DNA of 64,000 bases from CAWATG01 sp963785035 (GTDB lineage Bacteria > Actinomycetota > Acidimicrobiia > IMCC26256 > CAWATG01). The translations under genes and the position numbers were made by a program. The DNA lies in the NCBI GenBank assembly GCA_963785035.1, contig CAWATG010000004.1:248001-312000 (forward strand), read 5' to 3'. This document shows, in pieces, positions 20,208 to 30,239 of this stretch (position 1 is the first letter of the stretch; the number at the start of each line of letters is the position of its first letter). The notes under the pieces were generated by a model that was not told the origin of the DNA, made no database searches, and was given only the letters and a program-made list of their open reading frames with translations.

Positions 20208-21393
20208 ATGACCGAGCTTTACGATCCCCACTCCCATGAACTCCAGGAGAATCCCTACCCCGTCTATCAGACGCTTCGGGATGAGCACCCGGCGTATTAC
20301 AACGAGGAGCGGGATTTCTGGGCCATCTCGCGATTCAGCGATGTCTGGTCGTCGGTGCACGACCCCGGGACCTTCTCCTCTGCAGGTGGAATCGTCTTGG
20401 GTCAGGACATCATGGCGGAGTCCAGCGAGTTGCTTCCCATGCTGATTTCGATGGACCCGCCACGGCATGACGAATTGCGCAGTCTGGTCAACCGCGGGTT
20501 CACACCCAAACGCGTTGCTGCGCTCGAGGCCGCAATGCGCCAGACGACCCGCGAACTCATCGCAGAGTTTCGCGACCAAGGGTCGTTCGACCTCGTACAG
20601 GACTTCGGCGCGATGCTGCCGACGATCGTGATCGCGGATCTCCTCGGCGTCTCGCGGGACGATCGCAAGTGGTTCCGCCACTGTTCGGACATCCTTGTGC
20701 AGATCGACCCGCGTTCGGAGGAATCGATCGCGGGGGCAATGGGTACATCCATGGAGCTCTACGAGTACTTCGGCAAGGTGATCGAGGAACGCCGCAAGAA
20801 CCCCATCGACGATCTGGTCAGTGTCATCGTTGCAGCCGAGAACGAGGGTGACGGCGTCACGGAGGCGGAGCTGCGCGGCTTCTGTTTCGTGCTTCTGCTG
20901 GCGGGTAATGAGACGACGGCCAACCTGATCAGCAACACCGCTGCAGCCCTTGCGCAACAGCCGGACGTCCGGCGTGAGCTCCTCAACGACCCCTCCCTTC
21001 TCGGGAATGCGGTCGAAGAGTTCCTGCGCTACGACTCGCCCGTGCAAGGACTCGCCCGTACCTTGACGCGCGACTTCGAGATGCACGGTCAGACCATGCG
21101 CAAGGGTGTCAAGGCATTGCTGCTCTTCGCAGCGGCCAACCGCGACGAGCGCGAGTTCGACAACCCCGACACCCTTGACATCCATCGAAGGATCGACCGC
21201 TCCGTGGCGTTCGGGCACGGCATCCACTATTGCCTGGGTGCTTCACTGGCCCGTCTGGAGGGCCGGATCGCCTACGAGGAATTGCTTGCCGGTCATCGGC
21301 GAGTACGAGGTCGACTTCGACAATTCTTCGCGGTTGCACTCAGGGCCGATCCGCGGCTACCTGCACCTTCCGGTGAGCTTCAAGGCCGCCTAG
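20208..21393 (+). CDS. cytochrome P450 (one frame break near the C-terminus)
   Basis: About 394 residues, usual for soluble bacterial P450s. I-helix LLAGNETTANL, K-helix EEFLRYDSP (ExxR) and the heme loop FGHGIHYCLGASLAR with the thiolate cysteine are in frame. One extra base near 21290-21300 shifts the last 35 residues; the corrected end reads VIGEYEVDFDN and GYLHLPVSF. It should hydroxylate a hydrophobic substrate with electrons from a ferredoxin; no ferredoxin gene is adjacent. It lies 124 bases behind the crotonase and ends 4 bases before the convergent transglutaminase-like gene. Confidence 0.88.
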
Positions 21394-21397
21394 CGGT

Positions 21398-22081
21398 CTA
21401 TGTAGGAGTGGGACGGAACGTCTCATCGGCGATCGCGTCATCCGCAAGTGGTGTGATGGTCGACGTGAAGCCATAGTGGGCAGCGAGCCCGTCCATGACC
21501 TCCTCGTAGGGAAAGTCGTCGCGGGTGCCGCGGTCACGGAGATACTCCATGTGGCGTGACCCGTCCTGGCTGAACGGTTGCAGCAGCGCGTCGGAGACGC
21601 CGTCGAATTCGAGCACGGCAACTCCGAGGCGTTCGCAGAGCTCGATATTGAACGCAGGTGTCGCCTTGACCCAACGCTCTTCGAGCAACAGCTCGGTGTA
21701 GCCGTGGTAGACGAACAGGTCGGTCCCCATCCGTTCGCGGAGGCGCTCACTTTGCAGGTGATTCTGCACATCCGCAAAGCCGATCCGAGCCGGAATGCCG
21801 GCGCCCCGACTCGCTGCAGTCAATAGGAGCGCCTTCGGGACGCACCACGTACCCGTCGTCGCTACGATCGCGCTGGCCTTGAAATCCTCGCGGGTCGAGG
21901 ACACCGAGTACGGGTCGTAGCGGAAGCCGTCCCTCACGGCGACGAAGAGGTTGACGGCCTTCTCGCGAGGGTCGGTTGCAGTGCCGACCGCGCGGGTGGT
22001 GAAATGGACAACGGCCGGTGATTCCCAGTCCAGAAATTCCGTGGGGGCGAGATAGCGCTCGGTTTCCGCTGCGGTGATCAT
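21398..22081 (-). CDS. transglutaminase-like superfamily protein
   Basis: 227 residues from the ATG at 22081. The transglutaminase/protease-like core is visible: a Cys at TGTWCVPKALLLTAASRG, followed by GIPARIGFADVQNH, and a His at VYHGYTELLLEERWVK. The third catalytic position, normally Asp in a VDP motif, reads ATPAFN, so the triad is incomplete or uses another residue. Bacterial members are often peptidases or amidases rather than cross-linking enzymes. Cytoplasmic; no signal. It diverges from the 22176 operon, with a palindrome covering its own start. Confidence 0.75.
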   Translation of the reverse strand: MITAAETERYLAPTEFLDWESPAVVHFTTRAVGTATDPREKAVNLFVAVRDGFRYDPYSVSSTREDFKASAIVATTGTWCVPKALLLTAASRGAGIPARIGFADVQNHLQSERLRERMGTDLFVYHGYTELLLEERWVKATPAFNIELCERLGVAVLEFDGVSDALLQPFSQDGSRHMEYLRDRGTRDDFPYEEVMDGLAAHYGFTSTITPLADDAIADETFRPTPT

Positions 22082-22097
22082 GCGACGAGTGTCGCAT
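22080..22097. promoter_or_regulatory. palindrome ATGCGAC-N4-GTCGCAT over a start codon
   Basis: Perfect 7-base arms with a 4-base centre overlap the start codon of the transglutaminase-like gene and sit about 80 bases upstream of the five-gene operon at 22176. A second small hairpin, GGAGG-CAA-CCTCC, lies at 22109-22121. Binding here could repress the minus gene directly. Confidence 0.35.
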
Positions 22098-22175
22098 TGC
22101 GTCGTGTCGGAGGCAACCTCCTTTGCTACGTTCCGGCGGTTGTAATCGAGCAGGATGCGACCTGGGGCGGACAGG

Positions 22176-23932
22176 ATGAGCGTGGACGACGAGCTCGAGC
22201 GGATTCGGACGATCGAGGCACAGCTCATGGCGCCGGGCGCCCCGTTCGAGTTGGTGGACGCGCACATGCCTGGCCGGCAGGCCTTGGAATGGAGAAATCG
22301 AGCCGCATCGCTTCGGGATCTGGTAGCGACGAGTCGTGCACGAACGGCGGGGGACTACCTCGTCCACCTCGATCCAGTCCACGGCGATCGCAGATGGACG
22401 TTCGTCGAACACCATGACGCCGTAGCGACACTGGCCGCGGCCTCTGCAGGGTCTCGGCGTCGGACACGGCGATCGCGTTGCCATTCTCGCTGCAAACCGA
22501 CCTGAATGGGTGATCACCTTCTGGGCGACGGTGTCACTCGGCGCGATCGCTGTCGGCATGAACGGGTGGTGGACCGCGGACGAGATCCTCTTCGCGCTCG
22601 GTGATGCCGAACCGGTCGTCCTGGTCGGCGACGGCCCGCGCCTCGGGCGAATCGAAGGCATGGCACTACCAGCGTGCATCCGCCACGTCGTGGATATGGA
22701 CGCCGACATGCCGGGCCTCCTGGCAACGCCGTGCAGCGAACTTCCCGATGTGCCCATCGACCTCGACGACCCGGCCGTCATCCTCTACACGAGCGGTACG
22801 ACAGGTCGGCCCAAGGGCGCGATCGCGACGCATCGAATGATGACCAACACCGTCCAGAGCATCTTTTTTCACGGCGCGCGCATCATGATGGCCGAAGCCG
22901 CGGCCAATGCCGCAGCGCACGCCGGCGGTACCGACGCCACTACCACCGCGCCGGCTGTCCCCAAATATCAGCTTGCAACCGTCGTGGTGTACCCGCTCTT
23001 CCACGTCTCGGGTCTCCACGCAATCGTCGTACCTGGAATCGCAACCGGCATGAAACTCGTGTTCATCGACGGCCGTTTCGACGCTGGAGTCTTTCTCGAC
23101 GCCGTCGAACGCGAGCGCGTGACGTCCATTGCCGCAGTGCCGACGCTGTTGCGGCGGATGCTCGATGATCCCAATTTTGACAAGCGTGACCTGAGCTCGG
23201 TCACGAGCGTCGGTACCGGAGGGGCGCCGTCGTCGCCGGCACACCTGCGGAGAATCGCCGAAGCCTTTCCGTCGGCGAAGGTCAAGATCGGCAACGGGTA
23301 CGGTCTCACGGAGACCTGTGGTTTCGCGACGTCGAACTTCGGAGCGGAGGTGGCGAGCTTTCCGACCTCGGTAGGACGCGCACTGCCCGTCGTCGAGGTC
23401 CGGGCTCGTGATGAGCACGGCACGATCCTCGGCGCCGGAGAACAAGGTGAGATCTGTTTTCGAGGCGTGACGGTGATGCCCGGCTACTGGCGTCGACCAG
23501 ACGCCACGGCGGAGGCGATCGACGCCGATGGATGGTTCCGGTCCGGTGACATCGGCTATCTCGATGAAGAAGGCCGGACCTTCCTGGTGGACCGGCAGGC
23601 TGACGTCATCATCCGTGGCGGCGAGAATGTCTATGCCCTCGAGGTGGAGCACAGACTCGCCGAGCACCGCGCAGTTGCTCGAGGTGGCCGTCGTCGGTGC
23701 CCCCGATGAAGATCTTGGAGAGGTGGTCAAGGCTTTCGTGATGACCAAACCGGGCGTGCAGGCCACAGCCGAGGAATTGGCACAGTGGACTGCCATGACA
23801 CTCGCCCCGTTCAAAGTCCCGTCGATGTGGGAGATCAGTGAGGAACCCCTGCCGCGCAATCCCGCGGGCAAGGTACTGAAGAGCGTGCTGCGAGGAACTG
23901 CAAGCGCGTTGTTCACGGAGACGGAGCTATGA
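22176..23932 (+). CDS. AMP-forming acyl-CoA ligase (two frame breaks)
   Basis: About 585 residues, slightly long because of an Ala/Thr-rich insert after the P-loop. ILYTSGTTGRPKG, NGYGLTETCGF, SGDIGYLDEEGR and PRNPAGKVLKSVLR identify the family. Extra single bases near 22437-22446 and 23665-23676 explain the three-frame layout; the corrected joins read QGLGVGHGDRVAIL and QLLEVAVVGAPDEDLGE. ATG at 22176 (MSVDDELERI) has GGGGCGG-ACAGG upstream. It is the first of five genes whose stop and start codons overlap by 4 bases, so it likely activates the substrate used by the operon. Confidence 0.85.
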
Positions 23933-24879
23933 GCGCTCCGGTGCGATCAGCGTACGATGACCTTCCCCGCGGCGCACGACGTGGTTTCGTCCGGCCGGGA
24001 TCACCGGATCCCGACGCGCTCACGTTGCACTATCTCGAATGGGGTCCATCATCGGCAGCGACGATCGTGACGCTCCATGGTGGGGGACAGACCGCGTATG
24101 CGTTCACCGACCTCGCGGCGAACCTCGGGGAGGCGGGTTTTCACGTGCTGGCACCGGACCTTCGTGGTCATGGTGAGAGCGATTGGTCAACCGACGTCGC
24201 CTATGAGCCCGATGACCACACGCGTGACGTGATCGGATTGCTCGACGCCTTCGGAATAGACCACGCCGTATTGGTGGGCCAGTCACTCGGCGGGCTCGTC
24301 GCAGCATCTGCAGCTGGACTGGCGCCAGAGCGTGCGGTTGGTCTCGTGCTCGTCGACATCGGTGCGCAGCTCGAACGAAAAGGGGTGTCGCGCATCGTGT
24401 CCTTCCTGCGCGGCTACGAATCGTTCGTCTCGCTCGAAGAGGCTGCGGGGGTCATCGCCGAATACAACTCGCGCCGTCCCCCTACGCCGGAGCGGATCCA
24501 GAATCTGCGGCGGAACCTGCGCGAAGGAGCCGACGGTCGCTGGCGATGGAAATACGACCTACGCGGGCTCGTTGCGACCCCCGATCGCGACGCACCCGAG
24601 GACCGCGCCGCAGGCGACGCAGCGATTGCTCGCATCCGCGCAAGCATGGAACGCGCCGCTGCGGGCATTACCTGCCCCGTGATGGTCCTGCGCGGCGCCG
24701 AAAGTGATGTGCTCTCGGGCTCGGGAGCGAGTGAGATGTCGCAGCTGCTACCGGGTGCGGAAATCGTTGTCGTCGACCAGGCGGGCCACATTGTTGCCGG
24801 CGACAATCCACGTTCGACCACAGATGCCACCCTTCGGTTCCTCGATCGGTTGGGTATCAAACCAGGAGCGCGAGCGTGA
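23929..24879 (+). CDS. alpha/beta-hydrolase
   Basis: 316 residues, frame intact. Oxyanion strand TLHGGGQTAYAF, nucleophile elbow VGQSLGG with the catalytic serine, and a late DQAGHIV with the histidine are clear; an acid in the RGAESD segment completes the triad. Likely an esterase, lactonase or C-C hydrolase. The start overlaps the ligase stop (ATGA) and the stop overlaps the next start (GTGA), so it is translated with the Ltp-type gene. Within this operon it may open a ring ester or release an acid for CoA activation. Confidence 0.88.
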   Translation: MSAPVRSAYDDLPRGARRGFVRPGSPDPDALTLHYLEWGPSSAATIVTLHGGGQTAYAFTDLAANLGEAGFHVLAPDLRGHGESDWSTDVAYEPDDHTRDVIGLLDAFGIDHAVLVGQSLGGLVAASAAGLAPERAVGLVLVDIGAQLERKGVSRIVSFLRGYESFVSLEEAAGVIAEYNSRRPPTPERIQNLRRNLREGADGRWRWKYDLRGLVATPDRDAPEDRAAGDAAIARIRASMERAAAGITCPVMVLRGAESDVLSGSGASEMSQLLPGAEIVVVDQAGHIVAGDNPRSTTDATLRFLDRLGIKPGARA

Positions 24880-26066
24880 CGAGAGCAGTGATCGACAGCG
24901 GGCTCGGTGTGGGTGGTTTCGGAGGTCGGGCTGCAATCGTTGGGCTCGGCGAAACCGAGTTCTCCTCCAATGCAGGGCGTAGTGAGCTGACCATGGCGAC
25001 CGAGGCATCCTTGGCGGCACTCGCCGATGCAGGGATGGTCCCTGAAGACGTCGACGGTATGGTCTGCTTCGCAATGGACGAGGCGCCACATCTCTCGCTC
25101 GCGCAATCACTGGGCCTTGCCGACCTGTCGTACTTTGGTGAAATCGCCGGCGGAGGCGGTGCGGGTTCGGCCTGTGTGGCGCATGCCTGTGCAGCGATAG
25201 CCGCAGGCATGGCCGAGACAATTTTGGTGTACCGCTCGGTGCGGGCGCGATCAGGGGAGTGGCGTTTCGGACAGGGTCGGCTCGGGGTTGCGCGCAAGCC
25301 GCCGAAAGGCGCGTACGCCTTCATGGGACACAATGGATACGGCGCCCCGCCGGTCCTCTTCGCCATGTTGGCGCGTCGCTACATGAGCGAAACGGGCACG
25401 ACCTCGCGTCAGTTCGGGGCGTTGGCCGTGACGATTCGTGAGCATGCACAACGAAACCCACGAGCACGGTTCTACGGACGACCGATGACCATCGAGGACC
25501 ACCAGGCGTCACGGTTGATCGCCGATCCGTATCACCTCTTCGATTGTTGCCTCGAGACCGATGGATCGATCGCCTTGGTCGTCACCTCCGCAGCCCGTGC
25601 GCGCGACACACGTCAAACGCCTGCAGTGGTGCTCGCGGGTGCGCAAGCTGCTGGACCGATGCCCGTCGAGTGGATGCTCGGCGTCGACGATCGTCCTGCC
25701 CGCCTCGTGGGGGAGCGGTTGTGGGCGCAGTCGGGCCTCGCTCCGGACGACATCGATACCGTCCAGATCTACGATCACTTCACCGGCCAGGTTCTGATGC
25801 AGCTCGAAGATCTGGGGTTCTTCCAACCGGGCGAGGCAGGACCCGCTGCAGCCGATGGCGTCCTCCGGTGGGATGGTGGTCGCTTGCCGATCAACACGAG
25901 CGGTGGACACCTGTCCGAGGCGTATCTCCACGGGTTCAACATCATGGCCGAGGCGGTGCGCCAAATACGCGGAACGTCGAGGTCCCAAGTCGAAGGAGCG
26001 GAACTGGTGCTTGCATCGAGTGCCGGCGGAGGATTGCCGACGAGCGCGCTGGTGCTCTCCCGATGA
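24876..26066 (+). CDS. thiolase-fold Ltp/SCP-x-like protein lacking the thiolase cysteine (putative aldolase subunit)
   Basis: 396 residues, GTG start, frame intact. AAIVGLGETEF at the N-terminus and SGGHLSEAYLHG near the C-terminus mark the non-specific lipid-transfer/SCP-x thiolase family. In my alignment the thiolase nucleophile (C of NCSTG in SCP-x) falls in GGGGAGS, so Cys is replaced by Gly. Such Cys-less proteins paired with a DUF35 protein are known from sterol degradation (Ltp2 with the DUF35 domain of ChsH2), where they cleave beta-hydroxyacyl-CoA by retro-aldol chemistry. The next gene is exactly a DUF35 protein, overlapping by 4 bases, which supports an aldolase complex here. Activity is inferred. 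Confidence 0.82.
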   Translation: MTRAVIDSGLGVGGFGGRAAIVGLGETEFSSNAGRSELTMATEASLAALADAGMVPEDVDGMVCFAMDEAPHLSLAQSLGLADLSYFGEIAGGGGAGSACVAHACAAIAAGMAETILVYRSVRARSGEWRFGQGRLGVARKPPKGAYAFMGHNGYGAPPVLFAMLARRYMSETGTTSRQFGALAVTIREHAQRNPRARFYGRPMTIEDHQASRLIADPYHLFDCCLETDGSIALVVTSAARARDTRQTPAVVLAGAQAAGPMPVEWMLGVDDRPARLVGERLWAQSGLAPDDIDTVQIYDHFTGQVLMQLEDLGFFQPGEAGPAAADGVLRWDGGRLPINTSGGHLSEAYLHGFNIMAEAVRQIRGTSRSQVEGAELVLASSAGGGLPTSALVLSR

Positions 26067-26527
26067 GTTCGGACGCTACCGCCGGACCGGACACCGTCGC
26101 GAGCCGCCTGTTCGGTGTGCGCCCAGCACCGGTCGTCGGTGATGAAACGGCGGGTTTCTTCGAAGGGACGCGGGCGGGGGAGCTACGGCTCGCGCAGTGC
26201 GACAACTGCGGTTCCTTCTCGCTCCCGGCAAAACCCGCCTGCGCTTCATGCCATTCGATGAAGTGGTCCTGGAAGGCGGTGTCGGGGAAGGGCACGATTT
26301 ACAGCTACGTTTTCGTCAACCAGTCGGCAATACCGGCGTTCGCGGATCGTCTGCCGTATGACGTTGTCCTGGTCGAGCCGGTCGAGGCGCCCGGTGTGCG
26401 CATCGTCAGCGCGACGGTTGGCTGTGCGCTCGGTGAACTCGAAGTCGGAATGCCTGTCGAGGTGCTCTTCGAAGCTGCCGGCGAGGAGTTCGTTCCGGTG
26501 TTCCGTCGTCGCACGGACCTCCCGTGA
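26063..26527 (+). CDS. DUF35 OB-fold protein with rubredoxin-like zinc ribbon
   Basis: 154 residues from the ATG at 26063. CDNCGSFSLPAKPACASC gives two CxxC pairs of a zinc ribbon, followed by an OB-fold (GKGTIYSYVFVNQ, YDVVLVEP). DUF35 proteins bind acyl-CoA and act as obligate partners of Ltp-type thiolases and aldolases. It is coupled upstream (ATGA) to the Ltp-like gene and downstream (GTGA) to the CoA-transferase. All four zinc cysteines are present, unlike the DUF35 protein at 57606. Confidence 0.88.
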   Translation: MSSDATAGPDTVASRLFGVRPAPVVGDETAGFFEGTRAGELRLAQCDNCGSFSLPAKPACASCHSMKWSWKAVSGKGTIYSYVFVNQSAIPAFADRLPYDVVLVEPVEAPGVRIVSATVGCALGELEVGMPVEVLFEAAGEEFVPVFRRRTDLP

Positions 26528-28899
26528 CAACGTCGAGCGCCGAACGACACACGTTGCTGCGCGGCGTACGCGTGGTCGATCTCAGCACTGGATTCGCCGG
26601 GCCGTACTGCGCGCGGTTGCTCGCAGACCTCGGCGCGGACGTGTGTGTTGTCGAACCAGCCGGAGGCGATCCCGCACGCCGGTACTGCGGTGCGCCCGAG
26701 GCTGGTGCTCGCGAGGGTGGTGTCCACGAATGGCTCCGGTCGGGGACGTGCCGCGTCGGCACGTTCGACCCTGCAGCAACGGCGGCGCTGTGCGCTGATG
26801 CCGACATCGTCATCGAATGGGTCGACCCGGCAGAAGGCGACGCGTCGATAGGGCATTCGACCTTGTGCGACTTGAGCTCTGGAGTGGGACCGTCCCTTGT
26901 CACGATCTCGCCGTGGGGATTGACAGGTCCGTACGCTCAGGTTCCGTCGACAGAGTTCACGTTGCAATCCGAGGGCGGTTACCTCGCCACGCACGGGACT
27001 CATGGGCGCCCACCACTCTGGGTCCCAGGTCATGTCGTGGCGTTCTACGCAGGCACCTTCGCGGCGCTGGGTGCACTGAGCGCATACTTCGCGAGCATGA
27101 CCGGCGGTGCGCCCGATCATGTCGACGTGTCGATGTTCGAAGCGGTGACCTTGTTGATGTCGTATCCGACCGTTCTCGAGAGCTTCAAGGGTCCGGTTCG
27201 CTACCCCAGCAGGTACCGGCCGGTTCCGAGTATCGAGGCGTGTGCGGATGGTTATGTCGGTGTCAACGTGCTGACGGGTCAGCATTGGATCGATCTCACT
27301 GCGATGATCGGCGCACCGGAATTGGGACAGGACAAGGATCTCGGAATGATGGCGCGGCGCCTTGTACGTGCCGATGAGGTCAACCGGGTATTGGAACCAT
27401 GGATGCGCGCGCATAGCGCTGCGGAGATTGTCGAGCTTGGTCAGGCCTTCCGAATCCCTGTTGTTCCGATCACAAATGGCAAGACACTCCCTGAGCTTGA
27501 ACAGTTCGCCGTGCGTGACGCGTTCGTCGAGCAGGGTGAGGACGGATTTCTTCGCCCGCGTACCCCGTTCGTCGTGGACGGTCTCCGCTCGACCTGGTCG
27601 AAACCTATGGGCGACGAACCAGTCGGACCCTGGCCGACACGTGTCTCGCGATCCGTCGGCGGCTCGTGCGCGAAACCGCTCGCGGACCTGGTAGTCCTGG
27701 ACCTTGGCGCGTTCTGGGCGGCGCCACTTGCGGCCGAGTATCTCGCGTCGATGGGTGCCCTCGTCATCAAGGTCGAATCCACCCGCCATGTCGACGGATT
27801 TCGCTTCAGTGCCACAAATCCATCACAGGGCGATCTCTGGCACGAGCTGAGCCCGGTCTTTGCTCCCGCGAACCTCGACAAGCGCGGTCTGACATTGGAT
27901 CTCACCACTGCCGATGGCGTTGCGCTCGCAGAGCAACTCATCGCACGGGCCGATGTGCTGATCGAGAACTTCACGCCTCGGGTCATGGATCACTTCGGCC
28001 TTGGTGAGGAGCGCCTGCGCGCGCTGAACGATCAGCTCATCGTGATGCGTATGCCTGCGTTTGGCAGCGACGGACCATGGCGTGATTTCACGGGTTTCGC
28101 ACTTTCCCTCGAGCAGGTGTCCGGGACGTGTTGGCAGACTGGCTATCGCGATGGGCCGCCGATGAACCCGGGCGGTGGTGCCGACGCCTTGTGCGGGATT
28201 CATGCGGCCGTCGGGGTTCTCGCGGCGCTTGAGCATCGACGTCGCGCAGGGCACGGCGTGGTGATCGAACTTGCACAGGCCGAGGCGCTGCTTGCCTTCT
28301 CGGCAGAGCAAGTCATCGAGTATTCGCTCAACGGCGTGTTGATCGATCGTGACGGTAATCGTGGCGCCGCGTGCGCGCCGCAGGGCGTGTATCCCTGTGA
28401 GGGAACCGAGGAATGGGTTGCGGTTGCTGTTGCAGATGACGCGCAGTGGCAGGCACTGGTCAGATCCGTCGGAGCCGTACCCGCGATCGACGCGGATGAA
28501 CTGGCAGTGGTTGAGGGACGCCGACATCGTCATGATGAGATCGACGAGTGGATCGGTGGCTGGACGGCGCAACACACACGCGACGACGTTGTCGCTCTTC
28601 TTCGCGCCGGCGGTGTCCCTGTTGCGCCTGTGATCGAAGCGCCGCAGGTCGACGGTCATCCACAGCTCGAGGCGCGTGGATTCTTCGAGTCCGTGACACA
28701 CCCGCTCGTTGGAACGCACCGGTATCCGACCTGGCCGATGCGGTTCGCGACCAGCGGACCGGAGCGATTCCACAGAGAGCCGTCGCCAATGGTCGGCCAG
28801 CACAATGCGGAAATCCTGGGTTCCATGCTCGGTGTCGATGATGTCGAGCTGGCGCGCCTCGAGGCTGCCGGTGTGATCGGCACAAAGCTCAAAGCCTGA
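26524..28899 (+). CDS. double-length CaiB/BaiF (family III) CoA-transferase
   Basis: 791 residues, about twice the usual 400, frame intact. Two complete family III units are fused: unit 1 (residues about 10-390) begins LLRGVRVVDLSTGFAGPYCARLLADLGADV; unit 2 (about 395-790) begins LADLVVLDLGAFWAAPLAAEYLASMGALV and keeps NLDKRGLTLDLTT and GSDGPWRDFTG. Family III enzymes are normally interlocked dimers, so a fusion may form one intramolecular dimer. The residue at the catalytic Asp position looks like Glu in both units (SMFEAV, QAEALL). It would move CoA between acids, starting or ending the pathway of this operon without ATP. GTG start overlaps the DUF35 stop. Confidence 0.87.
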   Translation: MTTSSAERHTLLRGVRVVDLSTGFAGPYCARLLADLGADVCVVEPAGGDPARRYCGAPEAGAREGGVHEWLRSGTCRVGTFDPAATAALCADADIVIEWVDPAEGDASIGHSTLCDLSSGVGPSLVTISPWGLTGPYAQVPSTEFTLQSEGGYLATHGTHGRPPLWVPGHVVAFYAGTFAALGALSAYFASMTGGAPDHVDVSMFEAVTLLMSYPTVLESFKGPVRYPSRYRPVPSIEACADGYVGVNVLTGQHWIDLTAMIGAPELGQDKDLGMMARRLVRADEVNRVLEPWMRAHSAAEIVELGQAFRIPVVPITNGKTLPELEQFAVRDAFVEQGEDGFLRPRTPFVVDGLRSTWSKPMGDEPVGPWPTRVSRSVGGSCAKPLADLVVLDLGAFWAAPLAAEYLASMGALVIKVESTRHVDGFRFSATNPSQGDLWHELSPVFAPANLDKRGLTLDLTTADGVALAEQLIARADVLIENFTPRVMDHFGLGEERLRALNDQLIVMRMPAFGSDGPWRDFTGFALSLEQVSGTCWQTGYRDGPPMNPGGGADALCGIHAAVGVLAALEHRRRAGHGVVIELAQAEALLAFSAEQVIEYSLNGVLIDRDGNRGAACAPQGVYPCEGTEEWVAVAVADDAQWQALVRSVGAVPAIDADELAVVEGRRHRHDEIDEWIGGWTAQHTRDDVVALLRAGGVPVAPVIEAPQVDGHPQLEARGFFESVTHPLVGTHRYPTWPMRFATSGPERFHREPSPMVGQHNAEILGSMLGVDDVELARLEAAGVIGTKLKA

Positions 28900-28910
28900 A
28901 GCAGCTCGCG

Positions 28911-30239
28911 TTACTTCTCGACGATGCGGTCGATCTTGTAGGCGCCGCGAGCGAGACTTGCGCGCTCGACGAGTTCGATTTCTGCGAAGACGCCGAGGGT
29001 CGTGTGCACCGCCGTCGCGACGTTGAGCGAGCAGGGCGTCGCTCGACGCTGCCTCGATGCGCACGAACAATTGCCGTGCACCGTTCGCGGGACGAACCAC
29101 TTGATATTCCAAGGTTGGGTTCAACAACTCGTCAAAGCCACGAAGCACGGCTTCGAGATCGACGAGGCGGATCGTCCTATCGGCGAGTTTCAGAAGATCT
29201 CGATAGCGGCCACCCCATGCGCCGCGGCGTGTTGTCTCGCCGCACGCACAAGGCGCGTCGGGAAGGAGCATCGCCGCATCCTCGAGGTCGTAGCGCAACA
29301 TGAACGAGTCGCGTCCGATCGTCGTGACGACGAGTCTGCCCCATTCGCCATCAGGAACCGACATGCCGGTGTCGGGGTCGATCACCTGCACGATGGCGTG
29401 ATCCTCATTGAGATGACCACCCGGCGCCTTGCCACATGCTCCTCCCAGGAACACCATGCACTCGACGCCGGCACTCGCGAGTGGCGCCAAAGTCGGAGGT
29501 TTCGCCTTGGCGGGTGAGCCGCTGTCGCTGCGTCTCCTGGGGACTTGGGTCTACGGCGTGCAAGCTTCAAAGAGGCTGGATCCACGCCGAGTCGCGTTGC
29601 CGCATCGGCAAATGTTCCCGCCGAGAACGGCACGAACATCACGTCCGGATGAATCCGTTCCCAGAGATGGATCGCCTTCTCGGCGATTTCGTCGGTGGAC
29701 GGTGGTTCGACCCATGCAGTGAGTGCGCCGAAGTGCTCGAACGCGCCTTGCACCATCATCCCGCCGCCGTAGGTGTATGCGGGATGCGCTTGCGTGACGG
29801 TCATCCCTGGGCGCATTCCTTGTCGCCAATACCCGCGGGACGCGCATTCGTACTCGACATAAAGGTCGCGCCGTGTCCAGAGCATCATGGTCGGCACGCC
29901 GGAAGTGCCCGTCGAAGTGCCGAGGCGGACCCACGGCATGCCGGGGCTGCGGTGGTGGCCGAAGGGCGGGTACTGCGCCTCGCTGGATCGCAGCTCGTCC
30001 TTGGTCGTGATCGGAATACGGTCGAGATCCTCGAGGGAGCTGATGTCCGATGCCGACGTGATCCCAACCTCTGCGAGTTTGCGTGCGAACAACGGAACGG
30101 GACCGTCGAATGACCGCTCCACAACCTCACGCAGCCCGGCGAGCTGTTGGGCGCTCCGTGTCGAGCGGTCTGCTGTCTGTGCTTCCTCGTCGTAGAACAT
30201 TCGTTCCGGTGGTCCGGACCGTGGTTCGAAGAGACTCAT
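28911..30239 (-). CDS. PaaK-like phenylacetate-CoA ligase family protein (two or three frame breaks)
   Basis: About 442 residues over the whole span. STGTSGVPTMMLWT is the PaaK-type P-loop; PAYTYGGGMMVQG and PFSAGTFADAATRLGVDP follow. The middle resumes in another frame with LASAGVECMVFLGGACG and VIDPDTGMSVPDGEWGRLVVT, and the end reads AEIELVERASLARGAYKIDR before TAA at 28911-28913. Breaks lie between about 29490 and 29575 (one missing base or two extra bases) and near 29028-29040 (one extra base). It likely activates an aryl or alicyclic acid to its CoA ester. Start overlaps the upstream amidohydrolase stop (ATGA 30236-30239). Confidence 0.75.

Noticed and set aside
26305..27789. Minus-strand open frame of 494 codons opposite the DUF35 and CoA-transferase genes
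   Set aside because: No recognisable motif; Arg/His-rich; antisense to conserved coding sequence.
27823..28900. Extension of the PaaK-like middle frame far into the CoA-transferase on the opposite strand
   Set aside because: After the break near 29035 the frame loses PaaK similarity, whereas another frame gives the family C-terminus and a stop at 28911. Only the part above 28911 belongs to the gene.
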